NCBI GenBank assembly: GCA_037954665.1
Contig: JBBMOL010000009.1
Span: forward strand, 1,426,001-1,490,000
DNA from: Laguncularia racemosa
Lineage: Eukaryota; Streptophyta; Magnoliopsida; Myrtales; Combretaceae
Reading direction: 5' to 3'
Length of the DNA: 64,000 nt
Under the pieces are notes generated by a model. The model was not told the DNA's origin. It searched no databases and saw only the letters and a list, made by a program, of their open reading frames with translations. Both the position numbers and the translations under genes were made by a program. Every line of letters begins with the position of its first letter. Positions within the stretch are counted from its first letter, which is position 1. Positions 43,174-54,417 of the stretch are shown in pieces.

Positions 43174-45198
43174 TATCGAGTCTAATTTTTTATTTTCCAT
43201 TCCTAATCCGATCTATACTAGACCCTATGCTCATCTAATGTAGATCCTCGACTTGACTTAAGAATTTCGTTTTGTTTTGGAGTCGCCACCCAACTGTAGT
43301 TGGGAAAGATTGAATTAAGACTAATTGAGAAAATTAACCCTAATTTGGACCACTAGTTAGCGTAATTTCCTCTTTTCGTTTTTTGTGAAAAGAGGAAAGG
43401 GAAAACCAGAGTTTTTGAGTTCGGAGGCTAACCTATTAAAACCCTAAGGTTACCAACCTAATCTCCTAAAATCTAGACTTTATCCGAAATGTCTTTTATT
43501 TATTTTTTGTTGTCCTTTATTGTGTTTTTGAGTGAATTATTCTAAGAAAATGATTTTTATTCCTTTTTAGGGTTGCTCCAAATGGGTACCTACGTACCTG
43601 CTATTCAGGATCAAACCTGCCGTAGTTCGCTTTTCCTGAAAAACTTTAATGTGTTGGTGATTTTTAATTATGAAATTTCTTTTGATTTACGTTTTTATCA
43701 TTTTAGTATTTTTCTGAAAAATTTGAGCCTAAGCTTGATAATTTAATTTTTTTTTTGAAAAATAATTTTTAGGAAAAACCAATTTTGGATTTATTTAAGA
43801 AAATGATTTTTCTAAGTAATAAAAATTTCATTTTTTTCTATTTTTCAACCTATTTCTAATATTATAAATTTTTATTGATTTTTATTAATTTTTTATAATT
43901 TTTATTAATTTTCATTGAATTTTTTTTTCCCTATATTATTTATCTATCCTATTCTAAAATCTAAATTTTTATTATTTTTTCTAATATTTTTTTATCATTT
44001 TCTTTATATATTTTCACATTTTTATTATTTATTGTTATAATTATTTATTCTTATTATTATTCATCCTAAATTAATTCCTAAAAAAAAAAACTAATCTAAA
44101 TTCCAATATTTTTTCTATTTTTGAATTATACATAACAAATAAAGAAATAAAGAAATTCGAAAAAGTAAATAAAATAACTAAATAAATAAATAAGAAATAA
44201 ATAAAAAATCAGAAAATCCGACTTACTTAAATCCGGGTCGGTGCACGGGTCGGGTCTGGTCGATTGTGCACGGCGGCTGGGAGTGCTCATTGACGGCTTT
44301 ATACGGCTTTTAAAGGCGGCTTCCAAGCTTTTAAGGGATGGGGATCCTGACTATGGCGATGGTTTTCCTCAAGATCGCCTCCAGGTGGTGGTTTTGAGCT
44401 CGATCGGCGGTCGCGGGTTGAAGAATTCTGACGAGGCTTCGATTCTCTCTTTTTCTCACTTTTGATCCGTGATTCTGCTTCCTCCCTTTGTCATCTATTT
44501 ATAGGCGTAAGAAATCGAGCTAAATAAGCTCGGATTTCTACCGATTGAAGCAAATCGGATTTGCGGTTAAAACCTCCCTCTAATTTGTGCAAATCCATCA
44601 ATTTGTTGCGATTTGATTCTAATTGAATGATTTTTATCTTATTTCTGTTGAAGATCTGCTGGATTTGTGCAAAACATCGAATCAAAACAGCCGAAATTCG
44701 ATATTTCCTCCTCGCCGGCGATCTCGGACGAAGGTTGAAGATGATCACGCGCCCGGTATGTGCGTTCGCTCCAGCCAATCAGCTGCTAACACGTATCCCA
44801 AGCGATGGAAAAAATTGCAAAACGGGAATTCTACCTCCCCCGCGTTTCAAACCTGCGACCTGACCCACTCCCGCGCGCACCAGACCAAGGTTTGGACTAG
44901 TTGGGCTAGCCCACTTACTCGATTTTTTTATTTTCGCAATTTTCATATATGCAATGCGATTTTTTTATTTTTTTGTATTTTTTGAAATTTCAAAATTTTG
45001 TAAAAATTATTTAATCCTTTTTATTGCCATTTCTGCAATTATTTTCCAAAATTGATGTATTTTTCCTATTTATTTTATTTTTTGAATATTTTTCCTATTT
45101 TTGCTAAATTAGGAAAAAAAAGGAAAATTTTGAAAAAATTGAAAATTGTTTATTGTTGATTATTATTGATCATTAGGGGCAAAAATGGGGTGTTTACA
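43174..45198 (-). repeat. 5' LTR of the Tat-like element (2025 bp)
   Basis: Matches 32175-34201 along its full length. The outermost dinucleotide at 43174 is TA instead of TG. Confidence 0.95.
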
Positions 45199-45203
45199 TT
45201 AGG
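45199..45203 (+). repeat. TSD of the Tat-like element, right (TTAGG)
   Basis: Identical to 32170-32174; beyond it P1 resumes. Confidence 0.93.
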
Positions 45204-46226
45204 TTATAGGAGGAGGTTAGGGACATCGTGTTACAGGTGGAAGAAAAACTTTAGAAGAACAATTACAAGACCTGACTACTATTGTTGCTACTTTAGCAAC
45301 AGGGGTTGATCAGATGACATTGCCATAACCACTAATGGCAAATCTACAAGCACCACCACCTCAGGTAGCCCATAATGATGCACGTAGGGAATGAGTAGTA
45401 GGAGGAAATAGGGGCAAGAGAATGTGAGGAGATTATCATGCTTATCGAGAGGAAAGAGATGATAATTTTGAGGATGAACCTTATCTTAACCGTAAGTTCA
45501 GGCCGCCTAAAGGTCTGGAATATGCAAAATTGCAAATTCCTTCATTTGCTGGAAAAGGGTTTTGTAGAGAATTATCTAAACTGGGAAGATAAGGTAGAGG
45601 GCCTTTTTAAGTGTTATGAAATTAATGACCACACTCGGGTTCATCTAGTAGCAGTTGAGTTTACAAGATATGTCGCCTTATGGTGGAAGAACCTTGTAGC
45701 CAGTAGAAGGAGAGATGGTGATGCTGAGATTCGTACTTAGTAGGAAATGAAACGAGTTATGAGGAAGAGGTTTATACCAGAGCACTACAGGCAGAAGTTA
45801 TTCATGGATCTCCAAACACTGAGACAAGGAGGTAAAATAGTAGAAGAGTATGTCTAGGAGTTTGAGGCACTGATGATCCAATGTGGAGTAGTCAAACCTC
45901 CTGAACAAACTATGGCACGATTTGTGTCTAATATAAAATATGAAATTGCTTGCGTAGTAGAGTTGCAGCGATATGACTTCCTTAATGAGGCCGTTCAATT
46001 AACTTTGAAAGTGGAGAGACAAAGGCATTCCAACCCTTATAGAACAGTGAGTAACAGGTATGGATCAACTACTAAACTATATGGGTCAAATAGTTAACAA
46101 GGTGAAAAAGGAGGAATTGACAAGATTATGAAAGTAAATGCAGCCGTTACTGATATTAAAAGGGAGAAGGAAATTTCTGAAAAGGGGAAAGCAATTGTTG
46201 GGTCAAACATTAGGCAAATAGTGCCC

Positions 46227-47661
46227 TGATTGTTGCCAATCGTAGTTTTAATAAATTGAATTCTTGTTCTTAATCTTACTACGAAGCAATAGGCAAGCGC
46301 ACCTATCGTAGCGTAATATAGCGAGTAAGCACAAGGTCGTCCCTAAGAGATATACCAACTACTAGTACTAACGCCGTTCCTATTATCTAACCGCCGCTTA
46401 AATATGTTGGTTGAAACTTAATTACTCTAATCTTAAAACTAATAACTCACTAACAACAATGGTTCGGAAGATTTATCAATTAACAAAAGCAACCTAGATC
46501 TTATTCTACTCCTTCTCTATCATGTAATTCATTAGATTTATGAAGATTGGCGTAATTGACTTCTTATACTGTCGAATTCTCTAGTCAAGTTAACTACTTT
46601 CTCAAGTATATTAACCTATCTAATCCTAGGTTTATCAAATAGGATCTCTCCTTAGTTAATAGCAACTTAGAATTGCATAAAGCACATGAATTTGCATCAA
46701 CATAGTCAATGTAAACAAAAGACTCTTGTTTCCTATCTCTAGAAGAACAATCGAATCTCATTAATTGCATTAAATCTAATCATAAGAGCAATTTCTCAAT
46801 TAACTAATATGATATCATGCATAAATTCATATTTCGGATCTATGAATCTAAGGAACAATTGAAGGGCATGCAATTAATCATAAGAAAGCCAACAACTTCG
46901 CATTAAAAACCAAATCTTCATCACATGACAGAGAAGTTTTGAATAAAATTTAGATTTAGAGTCTACTCCTCCATAAATTGGACAAAAGAAATACAATTAC
47001 TAGAAGAATAAATAAAATTCATAATCACAACCCTTAAAGATAGAATCTTCTTCTTCGTGGGTCTTCAATCTCCTTTGGAATTGACAGAATCTTCTTTCCC
47101 CTGCTGTTATGAGAGTCAGAGCAAGTACAAAATTCGTAACTTCTGTTCTAGGGCAACTAACGGTCTATTTATACATGTACCCGGGTTGGATACATACATG
47201 AGCGGATACACGAGTAGTGTATCTCGTTCGTGTATCTCATGCTTACTTCCAAGTGTCCTTATGTGAATTTACACGAGCAATTACATGGTAGTATACATTG
47301 GTCGTGTATTTGAAACATCGTTGAATAGCAGCAAAACTTAGATACACGAGCAAAGTACATAGGCATGTACTTTGATCGTGTACTTTCCAGACATCCACTT
47401 CAGTATACACAAGCAAAGTACATGGGCGTGTATCTCGCTTGTGTACTTTCCAGAATTCTTTTCTTCACATGTATTGCATCAAATTCCTTCCAAACTTGAT
47501 CCGACTCTTCAAAACTCCTTCCCTTAGCTACAAAATACTCTAGAAGATCCTGAAATTAACATTCATTCCATTAAGCATCCTTTTCTTCAATAAATCATCT
47601 AAAAATTCAACAATAAAGCATAATTTCATTACTCTAGATAAGGGTATTTTGCGACTTATCA
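46227..47661 (-). mobile_element. Solo LTR (1435 bp) of an Athila-like Gypsy family, inside P1 gag
   Basis: The plus strand runs TGATTGTTGCC...CGACTTATCA. The flanks TGCCC (46222-46226) and TGCCT (47662-47666) are a TSD with one mismatch, and the P1 gag resumes directly on both sides. A conserved block near the minus-strand 3' end (46280-46390) is shared with 54418-55755 and 63450-64000. It holds an array of palindromic units at 47190-47450. Confidence 0.88.
47190..47450 (-). repeat. Palindromic TACACGA/TCGTGTA array in the solo LTR
   Basis: Four units of roughly 40-45 bp, e.g. 47342-47384 and 47394-47443. Outer arms are TACACGAG..TCGTGTAC or TACACAAG..CTTGTGTA and the inner core is GTACATGGGCGTGTAT or a variant. 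Confidence 0.8.
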
Positions 47662-47939
47662 TGCCTGGGTCATCAATTAGGAAGAATCGTCAAATCCAAT
47701 GCTTCAAATATTTAGGCTTTGGACACTTAGCTGCTTAATGTCCTAACAAAAAGGTGATGACTGCTATGGAGGTGGAAAGTAAGGATGGCAAGGAAGAGAT
47801 AATTGAGCTAATAGATTTGTCAGCAGTGTTAAAAGAGTATTATGAGGATCTAAATGCTAAAGTACATGAAGACAATGAAAATGATCAATATCTGGCTATT
47901 AATGTGTTGCGCAGGGTAATGACTACATCTCCAAATGTT

Positions 47940-48497
47940 GATGACGTATAGAAGGAAAACCTATTCCATATTCCTTGTAGGGTTCAAGGTAATCTATGTG
48001 CTCTTCTTATTGATGGTGGTAGTTACACAAATGTAGTAGCTACTGCAATAGTAAATAGATTGCAACTAGTCATTACCTCACATCTTAATCCCTATAAATT
48101 ACACTTGTTAAGTGAACAAGATAGTCTATGTGTCACTCAAAGGGCTAAGGTTCCAATTAGCATAGGGGAAAAGTACTAGGATGAAATTGTTTGTGATGTT
48201 CTTCCTATGTGCACATCACATATACTACTAGGTAGACCTTGGTTATTTGACGGGAGTGTGTTGCATGATGAGTTTAGGAACACTTATGTGTTTCAAAAGG
48301 ATAGTGAACATATTGTTTTGACTCCTATGTCACCAACTAAGGTACACGAAGCCCAGGAACAGATCAATAAAACTACTAGAAAGAAGTCTTTATTATTGGG
48401 GTGGAAGGAACTAGAAGACAACTTGAGTAGAGTGAAACAGTCACAGGAAATTCAGAAGCTTTATCAAAAGAGTTCTGAATGTCTCAAGAGGACTTAA
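47940..48497 (+). pseudogene. pro: P1 aspartic protease and polyprotein tail
   Basis: After a stop at 47949 the frame contains CRVQGNLCALLIDGGSYTNV, an active-site-like D-G-G-S, then SHLNPYKLHLLSEQDSLCVT, IGEKY, a stop, DEIVCDVLPMCTSHILLGRP and WLFDGSVLHDEFRNTYVFQK. It ends with a Lys/Gln-rich tail (EAQEQINKTTRKKS). There is no RT sequence after it; within 130 bp the tail DPLDLRANLPQ and the polypurine tract are reached. Confidence 0.88.
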
Positions 48498-48627
48498 GGG
48501 TAATCATGACTTCAGGGCAACAAGTATATGCAAACCAAGGTTTTCAATCTGGTGACTTTCAGAAATTCTCATCTAAAACAGAGGACCCATTAGATTTGAG
48601 AGCAAATCTTCCACAGGCCTGAGGAGA
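48498..48627 (+). other. P1 polyprotein C-terminal tail and polypurine tract
   Basis: It encodes FSSKTEDPLDLRANLPQ, which resembles the C-terminal tail of plant Gypsy polyproteins just before the LTR. It ends in a purine-rich GAGGAGA directly before the LTR's TGATGGG. Confidence 0.7.
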
Positions 48628-48755
48628 TGATGGGCATCAAACTAATGTGACAATAGGACCCATTACTCGAGCCAAAGCTAAAGGACTATAGATCCTAACA
48701 ACTAAGAGTCCTTTTTGATAAAAAGGAACCCGAAGGCATTCACATAGTGTCTTCA
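48628..48755 (+). repeat. 3' LTR of P1, first part
   Basis: 128 bp matching the start of the 5' LTR at 30738. It is interrupted by P2 after CTTCA and resumes at 52178. Confidence 0.88.
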
Positions 48756-49614
48756 TGATTGGAATCATATACCCACAGGATCCATCACTAGGGCAAGAGC
48801 CAAAGGATTACAAAATTTGGCAATGAGAGTCCTCTTTGAACAATTAGACCCTAAAGATATTTGTTTAGTATTTTTTTTTTCATTGCACAATTATTGTGTA
48901 TTTCAATAGGTACATTTGTCGATTTTTACAAGATGGCGAGTAAATTCACTAAAGTTCAGTTTATGGGTTATTCATAGACCAACGTAAATAAAAGAAGAAC
49001 CAGTCCTACATTGCTCTATGGAATTGAAGGAAACTAACTAAATATGAGGGTTTTATTTGTAATTTCTTTTTGTTGAAAGCCGACCACATATTTTTTTATT
49101 TTACTTGTATTTTCTTTTGTTAAATTTTCCTTATTTAGAACAAGTATAAATACTTATAAAGTATGGTTTGTAAGAGACTTTTGAACATTATAATTTCTGA
49201 AATTTGTTGCCGTGAAAGAGCTCCTCTTAATGCCACCTTACTCTTATCAATTTCATTTGTGAAATTGTAGCGAGTTGGCTTAAGGAAATATTGTGAGTCA
49301 TATAAATATTTCTTAAGTTGCATCCGATTATTACTAGTGAGTTATATCTAGTTTATGATTGGTTGATTATATTTGCTAGGTTTTCATGCCAATTGTGGGA
49401 ATTGGAATTGAATTGTTCCTTTTGTATTTGATTGGTATTATAATCCAGTTGTAGTACATCTTAATTTAATTCATGCCATTTAGGGTTATTGGTTCTAGTT
49501 TCATGCCATTTAGGGATTCCATCTTCAATCTTGTTTCACGCCATTTTAATTGGAAATTGGAGTCAATTGTGTTTGATTTGTTGAGCGGTATTAAGATTCC
49601 CCTTGAGCACATCA
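48756..49614 (+). repeat. 5' LTR of P2 (859 bp)
   Basis: TGATTGGAATCATATACC...GAGCACATCA, with a TATA box at 49145. Similar to 51317-52172. Confidence 0.93.
49145..49151 (+). promoter_or_regulatory. TATA box in P2 5' LTR
   Basis: TATAAATAC at the same relative place as in the other P2 and P1 LTRs. Confidence 0.65.
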
Positions 49615-49620
49615 TAATTT

Positions 49621-49632
49621 TGGTATCAAAGC
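49621..49632 (+). promoter_or_regulatory. Primer-binding site of P2 (tRNA-Met type)
   Basis: TGGTATCAAAGC, one mismatch from the initiator tRNA-Met complement, six bases inside the LTR. Confidence 0.85.
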
Positions 49633-50109
49633 AAGGTTTAGAGAAGGGAATTTTTCGTGATTCATAATTGGAATTTAGGATTCTTGTTGTTCATTTTCGC
49701 AATTGAAGTTATGGGAAGTGAAATTGTGTTCTTGTGTTGAATTGTAAATTAAATTGCTTGCGTGATTTCCAATTGAAGTGTGGAAGTTAAATTGCAATCG
49801 TTGTCGTAAGTTGATTGTGTGTGGAAGAAAGAGAAGTTCTTGAATTGAATTCCATAATTTAGAATTCCATAAGTTAAAGTAGTGTTGATTGGTGTTTGTT
49901 GTTTCCTTGAAATTTTGGAAATGGAAGGTTCAATTTTCATATTTTCTCTTCTTGCGTGGAGAATTAGGAAACATTTTTTGAATTCAAATCAATCATTACT
50001 TATGGAGTTATTGTGTATTGATTACTTTAAATGCACTTCGACTAATTGGAATCATTAGCTTGCCATTTGGAGAAGTGTCCATTATTACTTCCATTTGCAT
50101 TTTATTGCC

Positions 50110-50400
50110 GTGATTGTGAAGTGTACCATGGGTGTGTGAGTTTTTAGTGGAGTGCACCTTGTGTCTTGAAGTGAGTGAAGTCGTGGAGTGGGGTGCTGCA
50201 CCACGAGTGTGTGTGTGTGGTGTAGAGTGTGTGTTTTTGTTTGAAGGGTGTTGCAACGTGAGTGTGTGTACCATGGAGTAAATGTTATGCATTGGGTGTA
50301 TAGTAGTGGTTGTGTGTTGAAGTGTTGAAGTGTGTGTGAAGTCGTGGTGTGTGTGTTATTTTAGTGTTGTGTTAAACCGTAGAAGTGTATTGTAGTTATC
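50110..50400 (+). repeat. TG-rich leader of P2
   Basis: A run rich in GTGTGTG words with GAAGTGTG-type near-repeats, between primer site and coding start. It is equivalent in place to the 57-bp repeats of P1. Confidence 0.6.
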
Positions 50401-50440
50401 TTGAATTGTTTTTGTGTGTTAACAAATAAATTCATCAATC

Positions 50441-51316
50441 ATGTTAAATGATAGTATAAATGAGGAACTTGGCAATGAGGCCAATAGCCAGGTTAGAGGT
50501 GATCTATATTTATCTAATAATTTACTACGCTGAACTTTGACCTCGTTTCCTACTAATGATGATGAGCAGAGGGAAAATTTGTTTCACACCTCTTGTAGAG
50601 TACAAGGTAATCTATGTGCTATTATTATTGATGGCAGTAGTTGTACTAATGTAGTAGCTGCATCATTAGTATCAAAATTAAAAATTGTAACTACCCCACA
50701 TCCAAAACTTTATAAATTGCATTGGCTGAGTGAGTAGGATAGTCTATATGTTACCTAGAGGGTTAGGGTACCTTTTAGTATAGGAGATAAATATCATGAT
50801 GAGATTGTATGTGATATCCTTCCCATGTGTGCATCTCATATATTGCTTGGCAGGCCTTGGTTATATGATAGGGGGGTTTTGTATGATGGCTTTAGAAATA
50901 CTTATATGTTCCAAAAAGAGGGTAAACGTATAGTGTTGAACCTAATGTCGCCTTCAGAGGTCCAAGAGGTTTAGAGGCAGATAAGTAAACATTCAGAGGT
51001 CTAAGAGGTTTAGAGGAAAATAAGTAAACCTTTAAAGGTCTACGAGGTTCAGAGGTAGATAAGTAAAACCAGTAAGAAGAAGACCTTATTGGATAAGTAA
51101 AACTGGTGAGAGACCAGTATATTTATTTTAGATGAGGTATACCCTAGAGATGGAGGGGCGTAAGAAACTACCCCTTGTGGTATCTTAGGTACTGGATGAC
51201 TACAATGATCTTTTTACAGATACATTTAATGTTGCAGATCTATCACCTTATGTACTCAATGATGTTCATGAAGACCTATCATATTTAAGGGCAAATCTTC
51301 CACAAGCTCGAAGAGA
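50441..51316 (+). pseudogene. pro: P2 gag start fused to protease and tail
   Basis: ATG at 50441 (MLNDSINEELGNEANSQVRG) leads within about 30 codons, through one stop, to the protease region DEQRENLFHTSCRVQGNLCA and IIIDGSSCTNVVAASLV, so most of gag is deleted. It continues with LPMCASHILLGRPWLYDRGV. The active-site-like motif reads D-G-S-S. Stops occur at about 50738 and 50757. After the 39-bp repeats, the tail ends in LRANLPQARRDD directly at the LTR. Confidence 0.85.
50951..51070 (+). repeat. 39-bp in-frame tandem repeat, three copies
   Basis: Unit with CAGAGGTCCAAGAGGTTTAG and AGATAAGTAAAC. Period 39 bp (aligned positions 50962, 51001, 51040), i.e. 13 codons, in the protease-tail linker. 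Each copy carries stop codons from base changes. Confidence 0.88.
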
Positions 51317-52172
51317 TGATAGGAATCATATACCTATAGGACCCATCACTAGGACAAGAGCTAAAGAATTATAAAATTTGGCGATGAAAGTCCTCTTTGA
51401 ACAATTAAACCCCAAAGATATTTTTTTAGTATTTTTTTTCCATTGCATAATTATTGTATATTTCAGCAGGTACATTTGTTGGTTTTTACAAGACGGCGAG
51501 TAAATTCACTAAAGCTCAGTTTATGGGTTATTCATGGACCTACGTAAATAAAAAAAGAATCGGTCCTACATTGCTCCATGGAATTGAAGGAAACCGGCCA
51601 CATATGAGGGTTTTATTTGTAATTTCATTTTGTTGAAAGCTGACCACATATGTTGTTATTTTACTTGTATTTTCTTTTGTTAAATTTGCCTTATTTAAAA
51701 CAAGTATAAATACTTGTAAAATAGGGTTTGTAAGGGACTTTTGAACATTACAATTTTTGAAATTTGTTGCCGTAGAAGAGCTCCTCTTCACACCACCTTA
51801 CTCTTATCAATTTCATTTGTGAAATTATGGCGAGTTAGCTTAAGGAAGTATTATGAGTCATATCAATATTTCTTAAGTTGCATTCGATTATTGCTAGTGA
51901 GTTATATCTAGTTTATAATTGGTTGATTTTATTTATTCTATTTACGCTAAATTAGGGTTCTTGTATTGTTAGGTTTTCATACCAATTATGGGAATTGGAA
52001 TTAAATTGTTCCTTTTGTATTTGATTGGTATTGGAATCCAAATGCAGTACATCTTAATTTGATTCATGCCATTTAGGGTCATTGGTTCTTGTTTCACGCC
52101 ATTTTAATTGGAAATTGGAATCAATTGTGTTTGATTTGTTGAGTGGTATTGAGATTCCCCTCAAGCACATCA
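51317..52172 (+). repeat. 3' LTR of P2 (856 bp)
   Basis: TGATAGGAATCATATACC...AAGCACATCA, preceded by a purine-rich CGAAGAGA. Confidence 0.92.
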
Positions 52173-52177
52173 CTTCA

Positions 52178-52750
52178 TTTACTTTATATCATTGTTTTAT
52201 ATTTAAGTAAGCACACTTGTCGGTATTATAGGAAGGTGATCAAACCCATTAGCACTCGGTTTGGAGATGAGTCACGGTCCATGTCTTTGAACTGAATTGG
52301 ACATAGAGGAGCCGACCATGTGTTATGTACTTTGGACCGAATGGGCATAGAAGATCGGCCATGTATTATGTAATTTTCATTATGTTATTTTTCCATATTT
52401 AGGGGTTAGTATAAATACTTGTAAAAGAGAACAAAAAAGAGACTTTCAGAATATATTTGCAGCTTGTTTCACATGAAGAGGGGGCTTCCTCTCTTTCATA
52501 ATACACTCTTATCAATTCTTCTAGGGTTGTGGCGAGTGAAGGCTTAGATTTGTTATGTGTAAAATCAACAATTGCAAGTTGATTCCTCATTCTACTAGTG
52601 AGTAATATTTGGTAAGAATTTGGAATTTCAGTTATTCTTTGTCATTGAAACATTAGGGTTCCATGTGAAAAGGGATCCTTGCCAATTGGGAATTTTTTTC
52701 AATTACTTCTTAATTAGTATTTGTTGATTATAATTTGGAGTGGCATATCA
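52178..52750 (+). repeat. 3' LTR of P1, second part
   Basis: Continues 48628-48755. Together they give 701 bp against 702 bp for the 5' LTR. A pair of ~45-bp direct repeats begins at 52286 and 52331. It ends GGCATATCA, followed by CCTAG. Confidence 0.9.
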
Positions 52751-52995
52751 CCTAGACTCTATGGCTAAACAACCTCGCCCTATAGAGGTCATCGCTATGC
52801 TTAACGAGACATTGGTAAATTTGTTGCTTCAAGTAGGGAGGTTAGTCTTCCTGATGACAAGAGGCATTAGAAGAGGAGGTTTGATGTTCCATTGGTAGAG
52901 GGGGAGAGAAGAGAGGTGTAAGACTCTTAAAAAATGCCCGAGTCAATGTCATCTCGAGCATCTCCCTCCTTAGCTATTCAAGAGTCTAATAAGGG
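52751..52995 (+). pseudogene. Element H, continuation after P1
   Basis: Starts with the P1 TSD copy CCTAG. Short broken frames, none with a recognisable domain. It leads into a different LTR-like sequence at about 52996. Confidence 0.4.
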
Positions 52996-54417
52996 TTGAA
53001 AAAGATACATAATTAATAAATTTTTATTTGTTTTTAGTATAATTTATAATCACATTTGATTAGATATTAAATTTAATTGGCTTATATTTTAATTGTAGGT
53101 CTAAAAATGCAACTTTGCATAAAAAGGAATAAATTCACGCAAGTTTCACATCAATTAAATTAAAATGAACAAGTTACAAAAATTGAATGGCCGATACACC
53201 CATCTACACATTTGTGTTAGAGATCATGTCGAGTTTATAAAGAAAGACGAGTTATAGGATTAAGTACACAACTGTCTCAAAAGTGGTGCAGAAGTACACG
53301 CCTATTGACATGGCCATGTCAAAGCAAAATTGCTATGTTTTGAGAAAATTCATTGCCTCGAGTTATATGGACATTTACAAGACTGTGTCTAAGGCCATCG
53401 CATAAGTGAGTGTTGTTTTCCTATTTGATCATGGCTACTAAAGATTACTTTCTTAGTTAATAAACAACATTAAAGATGCGATATTCTATTTGTTGAAGAT
53501 AACTTTTCTATTTTATGAAGATTCAACTTTTTATTCCATAAGATACAACTTTTCTTTCCAAGATACATTTGATCACTATAATAGAGTACAAAGTCTAAGC
53601 TACAAATATAAAATTTTTAGAGTTAACATTAGAGTAGTCATAGAAATTTATTTTACTATTGTTATTGAATTTTTTCATGCTTTTCTTTATGCATTATTTT
53701 TATAGTTTTGTTTTTAATTTCAACATGATGCTAGCTTAATTTTCTTTTGTATTCAGGTATGATGAACCCTAGGATGAATATGTAATTTTTGGTTTATTAT
53801 TTAATGAAATTATTGATATTCTTGTGATTCAATTATGTGTGCTTTATTGTTTTTAAATTAATATTGCCAATATATTAGTTTGAAGTTTGATTTCATATAT
53901 AGAGATCGAAAGATCCTATGTTTGAATAGATTTAGCATAATTGGAAGAAGTTACACATAATGCTAAAGATAGGATGACATAAATCTTCCAAATTACAATC
54001 AAATCTAATAATGTAATTCACAAATCGAAGATTATGTGATTTTAGGGGTTTTAATTAAGAAGAGATTCCGATTAATCAATCTGAAATTAAGAATTAGTAA
54101 ACTCAAGAGAGTTATAAGTTCAATTTAAGAATTCTCACTATTCGAGAATACAATAATAGAGTTGAATAAAAATTAGTTGATTATATTAGTAATTTTAGGG
54201 GGATTTAATATCCGGGTACACTTTTATAGATAATTGTTTTCTAAAAATTTACTTGTTTTATGCTTGTTTCACTCAATTTTGCAGATTAGATAATAGGAGA
54301 AAGATTAATATTAGTAATCATAGTCCCTATGGGATCAATACTTAATATTAATATCTACTATATTATAAAATCGATAGGTGTATGGTGTGCTCGAATTTAA
54401 CCAACCGTTTTAAGTTT
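52996..54417 (+). repeat. Probable 5' LTR of an Athila-like Gypsy element
   Basis: Its end has GTCCCTATGGGATCAATACT and ACTATATTATAAAATCGATA, an end pattern I associate with plant Gypsy LTRs of the Athila type. A matching primer site (55803) and an Athila gag (55990) follow beyond an inverted LTR insertion. The left boundary is approximate. Confidence 0.55.

Larger units (their letters stand above)
32175..45198 (-). mobile_element. Complete 13,024-bp Ty3/Gypsy element, Tat/Ogre-like
   Basis: LTRs of 2027 and 2025 bp in direct orientation with a perfect TSD TTAGG. The minus-strand order is LTR, primer site, gag, protease, RT, RNase H, second RNase H-like domain, integrase, a long 3' UTR with tandem repeats, polypurine tract, LTR. 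The polyprotein motifs (VFAWSYGDIPGLDRSIVVHRL, QIKMAEEDKTKTTFIT, KYPEW-like) fit the Tat lineage. Over the first ~200 bp the LTRs look about 90% identical by eye, so it is not a recent insertion. Several stops and frameshifts disable it. Confidence 0.95.
45204..47951 (+). pseudogene. gag: P1 gag, split by a solo LTR
   Basis: It continues the gag that begins at 32123 (MSNDSVNEEIGNEANS), left of the Tat-like insertion. The capsid has VENYLNWEDKVEGLFKCYEI and YVALWWKNLVASRRRDGDAE (45438-45740), then EQTMARFVSNIKYEIACVVE (45873-46097). The frame leads to S-N-I-R-Q-I-V and stops at the solo LTR (46227). After it comes IQCFKYLGFGHLAA with a changed knuckle: Tyr replaces the second Cys and a stop precedes the last Cys. 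An acidic segment (47754-47951) follows. Stops at 45738 and 45855 also break it. Confidence 0.85.
48756..52172 (+). mobile_element. P2: gag-deleted member of the same family, inside the P1 3' LTR
   Basis: LTRs 48756-49614 (859 bp) and 51317-52172 (856 bp). A perfect TSD CTTCA (48751-48755 and 52173-52177). Internal region 1702 bp with primer site, a TG-rich leader, a short gag start fused to protease, a 39-bp repeat and the C-terminal tail. The Gag capsid and nucleocapsid are missing, as are RT, RNase H and integrase. Confidence 0.93.
30738..52750 (+). mobile_element. P1: gag-protease LTR element, host of three further insertions
   Basis: 5' LTR 30738-31439, primer site 31445, gag start at 32123, gag body 45204-46226 and 47662-47951, protease 47952-48497, polypurine tract, and 3' LTR 48628-48755 plus 52178-52750. 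The flanks CCTAA (30733-30737) and CCTAG (52751-52755) are a TSD with one mismatch. It is interrupted by the Tat-like element, a solo LTR and P2. Without them it is about 4.1 kb and encodes only Gag and protease. Confidence 0.9.

Noticed and set aside
46227..47661. Possible intron or exon of the surrounding gag
   Set aside because: TG..CA ends, near-identical 5-bp flanks and similarity to other LTRs show it is a solo LTR insertion.
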